NCBI GenBank assembly: GCA_002395605.1
Contig: DGXO01000028.1
Coordinates: 17,228-28,041, forward strand
DNA from: Bacteroidales bacterium UBA4230
GTDB taxonomy: Bacteria > Bacteroidota > Bacteroidia > Bacteroidales > UBA932
Reading direction: 5' to 3'
DNA: 10,814 nucleotides
Shown here: piece after piece, positions 5,817 through 10,814 of the stretch
How the letters are laid out: each line of letters starts with the position of its first letter
Position numbering within the stretch: position 1 is the stretch's first letter
Position numbers and translations under genes: made by a program
The notes under the pieces: model-generated
The model's database searches: none
What the model saw: the letters and a program-made list of their open reading frames with translations, nothing else
Told to the model about the DNA's origin: nothing

Positions 5817-7499
5817 TCAAGTGATGGTCATGGTTAGTTGATAGGCCGAAAGGAACTTGATAAAACGCTTGTAACGCCCGACTTCCCTCTTATCCTTCGG
5901 TACCAACTTGAAGAGAGTAGACTTCGGGATGGTGAAGCTATACGCAGTACCGGATTCGACGTGAAGGCGGATCCGAGAGTCATATGCATACAGGCGGGTC
6001 AAGTCGTAGAGATTCCCCTTGTCCGGCTTTGATAATACCTGGCAGGGCCTTATAAGTCCGCCGATTTTACAGGCCTCCGGAGAGTTTGTCTTGAAATATT
6101 CCTGTACCTCCCACGCCATCCGATAATTAATATCCTCGGAGAAATAGACGTCGATGGGAAGGCCTGAGTGTTGACGAATCCTGGACCTACATATCGTCTG
6201 AACTAGGAGCGCCTTCTTGTAGTCCCAGAACTTCATCTTCAGGCCAAACATTCCCGAAATCTGGCTGGTAATGGGTTCTTCAGGGAGCCGCCATTCTCCA
6301 AGAAAGATAACGGCCGAACAGTCACGGTACTCATTACTGCCTCGGTCTTGCCCACTGCCGCGATAGGTGATGTATACGTTACCATCATTCACACCGGCCG
6401 ATATCAGTGCACGGCGGAGAATCTCGGGAAAACCACCTGGCATATCTTCCTGCTGCTCATAAAGGTCTGCCCTATCCTTCAATTCCTTCACCTGTTTCGC
6501 GCCCACAGTCTTCCAGCATACGACCAGAACCTTCTCCGTCGCGGCCTTTACCTTCACCAAGTCTATGAACTCACCAGCCAGCTTCAGCACATCGCTCTCC
6601 TGGCAATCTTCAAGGTCGTAACGCTTCATCTGGAAAGGGAACCTATGGAACTGGATATCGCTGCTATACTTCGTACCGGTTATTGGAACAAGCCGTGAAT
6701 CCTTTGCCGAGAAGATAAGATCCCCCGTGCCGTCAAAGATTTCCACATTGGTTTTCCGCGCAATCTCCTGGATATTCTGCTGGATGGGCGTGAAACCGTA
6801 GGCAATGATATGCTCGAAGATGACATTCCGCTTTACCTTGTCGAGCTCGTTCCTTGCCGGGAGGAGCTTCTTTGCATAGGAACCAGCCAGGGCAAATGCG
6901 GCTTCCATCGCCTTCTTGTCCTTATACAGGTGCCGGTAATAGGTCACACCGTCCACGACCTTCTTCTCTATGGCTGCCTTCCCCGCGTGTGACCTCTTTT
7001 CATCGATGAAGGTCAGGATCTCATACAGCCCCTCAGGAATATGGAATGGCTCTGGGAAGAAATTGATGGTCTCGTCTATGAAAACCCGGCCACGTACGCC
7101 GCCTGCATAATCCAGGAAGAGCTCTTTCGGGTCAATCTGGATACGCGCGGAGGTTATGACAAGGATTTTCCTACGTCTTAGGGAGTGCGGATCTGTCTTG
7201 TATTCACCCATAGCGTAGGCATTCTGGCAATGAAGCACGAGGATGTCCGCCGGGGAAACGCCCAACCCAAGGATCTGCCCACCTATGGCATCAGCGTCCT
7301 TCTTGGTGGCAACGATGATCAGCACGCCCAAGTCCATATCCTCCTTTGCGAGCAGACAGATAACCGTGGTCTTGCCAGCCCCGCAAGAGGTAGGCACGAC
7401 ATACATTCCGGGATTTGTGGGAATGATGGCGGAACAGGTAAGGAATGTTGCCATTACCTGCCCCGTCACCGGAACCTTGTTAATGCCTATAGAGTCCAT
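5817..7499 (-). CDS. Helicase-like P-loop ATPase of the element replication module
   Basis: The 560-aa protein has a Walker A, PTSCGAGKTT (36-45), motif Ia-like VLIIVATKKDAD (59-70), Walker B-like VFIDET (139-144) and TSAR (116-119). The C-terminal half has CWKT, an ITYRGSGQDRGSNEY block (about 377-391) and a motif VI-like QTICRSRIRQ (434-443). This order is that of a superfamily 1/2 DNA helicase. It would unwind DNA for the primase-like protein encoded next in the operon. I cannot name a closer family. The ATG at 7499 is chosen over an in-frame GTG at 7508 because AAGAAAGAG lies at a suitable distance only from the ATG. The stop is 78 bp from the primase-like start. Confidence 0.78.
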   Translation of the reverse strand: MDSIGINKVPVTGQVMATFLTCSAIIPTNPGMYVVPTSCGAGKTTVICLLAKEDMDLGVLIIVATKKDADAIGGQILGLGVSPADILVLHCQNAYAMGEYKTDPHSLRRRKILVITSARIQIDPKELFLDYAGGVRGRVFIDETINFFPEPFHIPEGLYEILTFIDEKRSHAGKAAIEKKVVDGVTYYRHLYKDKKAMEAAFALAGSYAKKLLPARNELDKVKRNVIFEHIIAYGFTPIQQNIQEIARKTNVEIFDGTGDLIFSAKDSRLVPITGTKYSSDIQFHRFPFQMKRYDLEDCQESDVLKLAGEFIDLVKVKAATEKVLVVCWKTVGAKQVKELKDRADLYEQQEDMPGGFPEILRRALISAGVNDGNVYITYRGSGQDRGSNEYRDCSAVIFLGEWRLPEEPITSQISGMFGLKMKFWDYKKALLVQTICRSRIRQHSGLPIDVYFSEDINYRMAWEVQEYFKTNSPEACKIGGLIRPCQVLSKPDKGNLYDLTRLYAYDSRIRLHVESGTAYSFTIPKSTLFKLVPKDKREVGRYKRFIKFLSAYQLTMTIT

Positions 7500-7514
7500 A
7501 CACAGCACTCTTTC

Positions 7515-7548
7515 TTAGAGGGCAGAGCCTCGGGTAAAAATTAGAGGG
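7515..7548. repeat. Direct repeat TTAGAGGG flanking the helicase leader
   Basis: TTAGAGGG occurs at 7515-7522 and again at 7541-7548, 26 bp start to start, in the gap between the one-TM gene and the helicase gene. It is short and may be chance. Confidence 0.3.
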
Positions 7549-8119
7549 TATTAGTATCACTGTTTGTTGCAGGCGTAACACCGCCACATGCACGAGTAGA
7601 CACCATCGGACAGGCCTTCGAAGCTCTCCGATCCTGAATGATAAAGATGATATTGCAAAACTGCCAAATTATGCCACAAGTTGCGCCAATGATGGACACC
7701 ACAGCAAGAACACGCGTTAGTCGTTGATCCGTAGTGTGGCTCTGGATGTAAGGAGCCGCACCTGGCTGAATCGTCGTTGCAATGTAATCCCCTCCTTTTT
7801 GATTCGCGGGTGATGCTGCTGGCAGAGAAGTCTGCGGCATCTTCTTCTCCTCTGAACCCTTAGGGGTCACCTGTGAATCGGTAGAAGACGCCGCCATCGT
7901 TTTGTCATGAACCCATTTGGGGACAGTCAAACTTACACAGAAACTCCCATCGTCCTTCACGTACATATGAAGGACCCTCTTACTTGTGAGCTTGTTCGCT
8001 GCGATAAAATGCGCTATGGAACCATACTCATCCTCGGTGATACCTAGCTGCTCCATCGCTTCTTCTTTGCTCCATCTACGAAAACTCTTAACCTTCGTAG
8101 CACGATAGATTTGTTTCAT
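7541..8119 (-). CDS. One-TM protein with small soluble N-terminal domain, unknown function
   Basis: The 192-aa protein has a charged N-terminal domain (about 1-70) with RRWSKEEAMEQLGITEDEY and a strand-rich LHMYVKDDGSFCVSLTVP. A Ser/Pro/Ala/Thr-rich disordered linker (about 75-130) leads to a single hydrophobic segment (about 134-161, VLAVVSIIGATCGIIW). A 31-residue tail with two cysteines ends the protein. No signal peptide is present, so the N-terminal domain is probably cytoplasmic. It lies 41 bp before the helicase gene on the same strand and is likely co-transcribed with it. A link between element DNA and the membrane, or an entry-exclusion-like role, is only a guess. The first 32 nt overlap a disturbed small reading frame upstream. 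Confidence 0.7.
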   Translation of the reverse strand: MKQIYRATKVKSFRRWSKEEAMEQLGITEDEYGSIAHFIAANKLTSKRVLHMYVKDDGSFCVSLTVPKWVHDKTMAASSTDSQVTPKGSEEKKMPQTSLPAASPANQKGGDYIATTIQPGAAPYIQSHTTDQRLTRVLAVVSIIGATCGIIWQFCNIIFIIQDRRASKACPMVSTRACGGVTPATNSDTNTL

Positions 8120-8286
8120 AATTTAATAATTTAAATTGTTTATACCAAGTTGAACGGCGAAGCTGACTTAGCGTATACCGCGAGTCCCGCTGGCTCAGCT
8201 CCTCGAACTTCTTGGCTAGTTCTAGGCTGCGAAGGTAGGTGTTTTTTCTGGTGATATAGGGTGTTGTCTCCCTTGTGCGTTTTCAT
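8088..8286 (-). pseudogene. Small gene with apparent +1 frame disruption near its start
   Basis: On the minus strand, codons from 8279 to the TAA at 8088-8090 give 63 residues that look like real protein, including TYLRSLELAKKFEELSQ and LSQLRRSTWYKQFKLLNYE. This frame has no ATG and is preceded by TGA. A likely ATG at 8284-8286 is one base out of phase across an A4 run (8280-8283); one A fewer would give MKRTRETTPYI joined to the rest. The frame read directly from that ATG, stopping at 8140, is rich in P, S, Q and A and looks like a shadow. A 1-nt insertion, a sequencing error or a non-ATG start would each explain this. The product resembles a small basic helical protein; I do not know its family. 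It overlaps the one-TM gene by 32 nt. Confidence 0.45.
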
Positions 8287-8341
8287 TTCTACACCCATTT
8301 TATTCTTTACAACAACACGCAACACAAGCTGCTATACGCCG

Positions 8342-8349
8342 CAAATTTA
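8342..8349 (-). promoter_or_regulatory. Possible -7 box for the minus-strand replication operon
   Basis: The minus strand reads TAAATTTG, a perfect TAnnTTTG box, within a tandem AAATTTG pair, about 55 nt before the ATG at 8286. It is the best promoter candidate between the terminator at 8408-8447 and the operon. No fitting -33 TTTG is seen. Confidence 0.45.
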
Positions 8350-8407
8350 CCAAATTTGACGATGTGATTTGGGAGATGTTTCACCCTTTGAGATTTGTGT
8401 TTACACC

Positions 8408-8447
8408 CAAAAATAACAACGGGCGCAAGCAGAACGCTCGCACCCGT
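8408..8447 (-). terminator. Intrinsic terminator of the 378-aa gene
   Basis: Arms 8437-8447 and 8419-8429 pair over 11 bp (two wobbles) around a 7-nt loop, followed on the minus strand by TGTTATTTTT. It lies 22 nt after the stop of the 378-aa gene and separates it from the replication operon. Confidence 0.88.
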
Positions 8448-8469
8448 GACAATATAATATAATAAGGTA

Positions 8470-9606
8470 TTACAAGGTCTTTTTGTAGAGCCCCGTGGAG
8501 GCATCTATCTGAAAGCTCGGCTGTAGATTTTTGTGTTTCTGTTTCGCAGATAACCCTTTATCGGAATCCGCGCCGCTGATAATGTGATACAAGTCGTAAA
8601 CCACTTCGGCAATTGAATGGGGCAGATAGCCGTCTGGCGCTAGAACCTTCCCAGAAATGACATAATATATGTACTGGAAAGATAAATGTGGCATCAGCTT
8701 CGCAACCTTCTTTGCGGCATCAGGGAATAACCCCTTCTTTAAACGTTCTACTTGCGCATTCTCATTATCACTTGGAATAGGCAATCTACTCTTTTTAGCA
8801 AGAACACCGCGACCAAGTTTATAGTATGTCCACGATTTATAATCCTCCAACATGCGGAATAGTGGAGAATTCCCTGTGCTTAATCCACAAATAGCCTCAA
8901 TAACTCTGCGCGCGTCATCTAGTTGTTTGCGATTCTCGATTTCTCCATTGAATATGGTGCTACAGATGCGGAAGAGCTCCGAATCATATGGCCCAGCCAA
9001 CGGCAATTCGTTACCCCGCCAAGGGTATTCGAAGTAGCTGTTGTTGCATAGGAAGTCGTAAGCATCTTTTACGGCCGCCTTGAATTGATCCTCCGGAATA
9101 ATACCATAATACATATACTCTGGCCCGTTGCGCTCCTCCAACGCTTTTCCTAAAGCCCGAAAAACGCTTATGAACGAAACTGTACCATTCACATCCCTAG
9201 GCGCAGGCTTGTCATGAGCAAACTTTAGCAGATACTCATAATTGGCACATTGTCCCCTTCCCAACAACCCAAGAATGTGCTCTCTGGCCGCCTGAACAAA
9301 TATTTGGTCTGCAAAATCGTCAAGAGGGATATCCTTCCCGTACATGGTCTTTACGCACAGATGGCTGTCTTTGTGCTGTTTCAGAGAAATAACGGCTGAC
9401 ATCAACCGCGCAATCTCGGCGTAGTTCCCCTGGTTGCTTTCGCCACAAAACACGTAAGCCAACTTCTCGGCCACCGTCTCGTTGAAGTACCCTTTGCCAC
9501 GGAGATAATCAACTAGCTCCTTCTTGTGCGGATAGTCCATTTTAACAACGATGCGCTGCCGAAGAAGCGAGTCATCAAAGTCGTTATATTTGTGCCGTTC
9601 TGCCAT
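8470..9606 (-). CDS. Stand-alone gene of unknown function (378 aa)
   Basis: The product is a soluble, mainly helical protein with no signal peptide, membrane segment or P-loop. It begins MAERHKYNDFDDSLLRQRI and contains the blocks KELVDYLRGKGYF, NYAEIARLMSAVISLKQHKD, FADQIFVQAAREHILGLLG, KAAVKDAYDFLCNN and MPHLSFQYIYYVISGK. No catalytic motif is recognisable. The ATG at 9606 follows a TAAATTTG box by 18 nt, and a strong terminator follows the stop, so it is probably monocistronic. This autonomous layout next to a replication module is typical of cargo genes such as defence or host-interaction factors. That role is inferred from context only. Codon use is more AT-rich than in the chromosomal genes at the left. 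Confidence 0.72.
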   Translation of the reverse strand: MAERHKYNDFDDSLLRQRIVVKMDYPHKKELVDYLRGKGYFNETVAEKLAYVFCGESNQGNYAEIARLMSAVISLKQHKDSHLCVKTMYGKDIPLDDFADQIFVQAAREHILGLLGRGQCANYEYLLKFAHDKPAPRDVNGTVSFISVFRALGKALEERNGPEYMYYGIIPEDQFKAAVKDAYDFLCNNSYFEYPWRGNELPLAGPYDSELFRICSTIFNGEIENRKQLDDARRVIEAICGLSTGNSPLFRMLEDYKSWTYYKLGRGVLAKKSRLPIPSDNENAQVERLKKGLFPDAAKKVAKLMPHLSFQYIYYVISGKVLAPDGYLPHSIAEVVYDLYHIISGADSDKGLSAKQKHKNLQPSFQIDASTGLYKKTL

Positions 9607-9624
9607 AGAGTATCAATTCCGCCA

Positions 9625-9632
9625 CAAATTTA
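9625..9632 (-). promoter_or_regulatory. -7 box of the 378-aa gene
   Basis: The minus strand reads TAAATTTG, a perfect TAnnTTTG box, 18 nt before the ATG at 9606. The heptamer GAGTATC occurs on both sides of it (9608-9614 and 9645-9651) and could mark a regulator site. Confidence 0.5.
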
Positions 9633-9738
9633 CGAAATAATGGCGAGTATCACGAAAAACAATAAGGCTCCGCACGGCAATTAACGCAGCATAAAGCCTT
9701 AAAATCAAGCATAATGGGCGGAATCTATATTCCTGGTA

Positions 9739-9995
9739 CTATAATTCGAATGTCAAGCCCTTTGAGGCAAGGAAATTCCAGACTTCATTGAGGGTCTTCT
9801 TTCCGCAGCCATGAATCTTGATAAGGTCTTCAGGGCGGTTTCAGCATCGGGATGAGGAATCTTCCGGCTGGTGTCTTTGGGCCTCTGTACGGCCCTGGCA
9901 GAAAGGAAGGCGGGCTTATCATACCGGCGAGACCAGACGTAGTCCGGAATCTCCGTTATCGGCGGGGCAATAAAAAAGGGCTCATGTGGATTCAT
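9739..9995 (-). pseudogene. RNAP-alpha-CTD-like helix-hairpin-helix protein, frameshifted
   Basis: From the ATG at 9995 the frame reads MNPHEPFF, IPDYVW and FLSARAVQR, then drifts and stops at 9753. Just past an AAA run (9839-9841) the next frame continues NRPEDLIKIHGCGKKTLNEV and WNFLASKGLTFEL to a TAG at 9739-9741. Compare the E. coli RNA polymerase alpha C-terminal domain: LSxRxxNxL, then LGKKSLTEIKDVLASRGL. Adding one A would give a single protein of about 85 aa with the right spacing (17 residues) between the two conserved blocks. Alone, this is a small HhH/alpha-CTD-like DNA- or regulator-binding protein; its partner is unknown. Real decay and a sequencing indel both fit. A TACCTTTG box ends 5 nt before the ATG. 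Confidence 0.68.
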
Positions 9996-10000
9996 GGCCC

Positions 10001-10008
10001 CAAAGGTA
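10001..10008 (-). promoter_or_regulatory. -7 box of the alpha-CTD-like gene
   Basis: The minus strand reads TACCTTTG, a perfect TAnnTTTG box, ending 5 nt before the ATG at 9995. This supports that start over the in-frame ATG at 10013. Confidence 0.5.
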
Positions 10009-10146
10009 ATCATCAGATGTGCCAAACTGTTGCCGATGCTCTATTTCTTCCGGATAACATTTTACATTTTATACTTCATGAAAAATACGACTGTTTGAAA
10101 GATTCTGTTTCCTTATAAATATAGATTACAATCGATTTAACGCCTG

Positions 10147-10231
10147 CCAAGGCCTATTGCGAGGAGCAATATGGATATACCCTTGGAAGGGGACTTGTAT
10201 GTTTCGCCGGCTTATGTACGGAATGAAACAT
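10147..10231 (+). ncRNA. Structured stretch, possible leader or small RNA
   Basis: CCAAGG (10147-10152) pairs with CCTTGG (10181-10186), enclosing TATTGC-GAGGA-GCAATA (10155-10171). Next, ATGTTTC (10199-10205) pairs with GAAACAT (10225-10231), enclosing CCG/CGG. Paired arms nested twice in 85 bp suggest RNA structure. No known RNA family is recognised, and strand is uncertain because the stems are symmetrical. Confidence 0.3.
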
Positions 10232-10254
10232 CCCTGCTCCAGTTGAACCGATGA
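10171..10254 (+). CDS. Possible 27-aa peptide ORF
   Basis: ATG at 10171 to TGA at 10252-10254 encodes MDIPLEGDLYVSPAYVRNE followed by a short Leu-rich end. GAGGAG lies 5 nt before the ATG, a rare good Shine-Dalgarno match in this window, but it sits in a hairpin loop. It could be a leader peptide or chance; no family is recognised. Confidence 0.3.
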   Translation: MDIPLEGDLYVSPAYVRNETSLLQLNR

Positions 10255-10275
10255 AATAAACCTGCTTATTGTGTG

Positions 10276-10317
10276 GGCCGCTTGGAAGAGATTGCGGCCG
10301 GCGGGTTAATTTTTTTA
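10276..10317 (+). terminator. Weak hairpin plus T8 run
   Basis: GGCCGC (10276-10281) pairs with GCGGCC (10294-10299); a run of eight T starts at 10310. The 10-nt gap between stem and T-run is too long for a standard terminator, so the call is tentative. Confidence 0.3.
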
Positions 10318-10432
10318 TTCTTCATTGGACTTTTCTTTACCGAATTCTTCACCAGATTATTAACGTCCATTCCCTTATTAATATAACTGAATATCAACAC
10401 TTTATGTTTAACATCTATAACAAACAACACCA

Positions 10433-10603
10433 ATGAACCGTTTAATTACACGTCTGTGGCCAGCAGTGGCCATTATCGTCGATGCTCTATTGATCATCGA
10501 TATCGGATCCGACCTTGTGAAGAAGTACAAGGAACGGAAGGCCGAAAAGCAAACAACCGAATCCACGGTCGAAGAGCCTGCTCCAGTAGTAGAAGAGGCG
10601 TAA
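10433..10603 (+). CDS. 56-aa one-TM small protein
   Basis: The protein begins MNRLITRLWPAVAIIVDALL, giving one membrane segment (about 5-24). A basic patch (LVKKYKERKAEK) and an acidic tail (VEEPAPVVEEA) follow. Positive residues on both sides leave topology uncertain. The A-rich leader before the ATG fits Bacteroidota initiation. The stop overlaps the next ATG as TAATG, so the two are probably translated together. No family is recognised. The size and design recall small membrane toxins, holin-like proteins or regulatory transmembrane peptides, but none can be asserted. Confidence 0.6.
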   Translation: MNRLITRLWPAVAIIVDALLIIDIGSDLVKKYKERKAEKQTTESTVEEPAPVVEEA

Positions 10604-10740
10604 TGACCCTGGATGATCTCGTAAAAGCCCTCAAGGCCGTCGCAAGCATTCTGGATGGATGCTCAAAGCTTTGGGGGCTATTCTCTAAGAAGGGCAAATC
10701 CAAGCCCAAAACAGATACGGAAAATATTAATTCTGAATAA
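10603..10740 (+). CDS. 45-aa amphipathic, cationic small protein
   Basis: The ATG at 10603 shares its A with the stop codon of the 56-aa gene. The product begins MTLDDLVKALKAVASILDGC, a likely amphipathic helix. KLWGLFSKKGKSKPK, a strongly cationic part with one Trp, and a polar acidic end follow. It is not recognised. Translational coupling to a one-TM protein suggests that both act together, perhaps at the membrane. The same frame runs open further upstream (from 10456), but this part is antisense to no gene and overlaps the 56-aa gene; the TAATG start is preferred. Confidence 0.58.
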   Translation: MTLDDLVKALKAVASILDGCSKLWGLFSKKGKSKPKTDTENINSE

Positions 10741-10743
10741 ATT

Positions 10744-10814
10744 ATGTATAATGAATTACCTTTGATTCCGCAAAGAGTACGTGAATATCCTACTCTGCGC
10801 GGTGTCGACATCCC
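10744..10814 (+). CDS. Start of a further gene, cut by the window end
   Basis: ATG at 10744, 3 nt after the previous stop, opens a frame reading MYNELPLIPQRVREYPTL, then RGVDI up to the edge. The close spacing suggests an operon with the two small genes. Too little is present to identify it. Confidence 0.5.
   Translation, partial: MYNELPLIPQRVREYPTLRGVDI

Larger units (their letters stand above)
10009..10432. other. Intergenic region with hairpins and no convincing long gene
   Basis: This stretch separates the minus-strand alpha-CTD-like gene from the plus-strand small genes. It contains two nested stem-loop sets (10147-10186 and 10199-10231), a possible 27-codon ORF (10171-10254), a GGCCGC/GCGGCC hairpin with a T8 run (10276-10317), and AT-rich sequence before 10433. 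TATGTTTA near 10403 is one mismatch from a -7 box and could serve the 56-aa gene. Confidence 0.5.

Noticed and set aside
5608..5820. 70-aa minus-strand ORF from TTG at 5820
   Set aside because: It starts with TTG and mostly overlaps the primase-like gene in another frame.
8140..8298. 52-aa minus-strand ORF MGVEMKTHKGDN...
   Set aside because: Its P/S/Q/A-rich translation looks like a shadow of the more protein-like frame described at 8088-8286; kept only as part of that finding.
8307..8504. Minus-strand 65-aa ORF with a hydrophobic stretch
   Set aside because: It runs through the terminator hairpin and the end of the 378-aa gene; the hydrophobic look comes from the hairpin and T-tract.
9852..10118. 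Plus-strand 88-aa ORF
   Set aside because: It is the antisense shadow of the alpha-CTD-like gene with no family resemblance.
10490..10511. Dense cluster of restriction-type palindromes (TGATCA, ATCGAT, GATATC, GGATCC) resembling a polylinker
   Set aside because: It is in-frame coding sequence for LLIIDIGSDL in the 56-aa gene with natural sequence on both sides, so vector contamination is not supported.
1..10814. CRISPR array, rRNA, insertion sequence or transposase
   Set aside because: No regularly spaced repeats, rRNA-like sequence, transposase motifs or IS-type terminal inverted repeats were seen.

Overview
The window looks like chromosomal DNA of a Bacteroidota (Bacteroidales-like) organism. 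Reasons: repeated TAnnTTTG-type promoter -7 boxes, A-rich starts with few Shine-Dalgarno sequences, a SufB of the type usual in that phylum, and a DUF3853/BT4734-like mobile-element gene pair that I know mainly from Bacteroides relatives. The species cannot be named from sequence alone.

Region 1 (1-4190) is ordinary chromosome, GC-rich, with short gaps. It holds the N-terminal two fifths of sufB (minus, cut by the window edge), a short FecCD-type ABC permease (minus), a secreted alpha/beta-hydrolase esterase (plus), a TerB-like protein with an unrecognised C-terminal domain (minus), a PrsW-family intramembrane protease (plus), and a tRNA-Leu(CAA) with a clear promoter and a strong downstream hairpin. 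Several genes have a -7 box only 4-7 nt before the ATG, so their mRNAs are probably leaderless or nearly so.

Region 2 (about 4190-8470) looks like part of an integrated element beside the tRNA-Leu. On the minus strand, in transcription order, it has a frame-disturbed small gene (about 8088-8286), a one-TM protein (192 aa), a Walker-A helicase-like ATPase (560 aa), a BT4734/VirE-N-type primase-like protein (308 aa), a 41-aa peptide and a DUF3853 helix-turn-helix protein. The last two overlap as TAATG. A hairpin at 4259-4287 probably ends this unit. It reads as a replication/control module. No integrase, relaxase or capsid gene is visible, so the kind of element is not settled.

Region 3 (8405-9632) is one stand-alone minus-strand gene of unknown function (378 aa) with its own promoter box and intrinsic terminator, the layout of a cargo gene.

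Region 4 (9739-10814) begins with a small RNAP-alpha-CTD-like helix-hairpin-helix gene (minus) broken by an apparent 1-nt deletion. About 430 bp without a convincing gene follows; it holds nested hairpins and a possible 27-codon ORF. Last come plus-strand small genes: a 56-aa one-TM protein, a 45-aa amphipathic/cationic peptide overlapping it as TAATG, and the start of a further gene cut by the window end.
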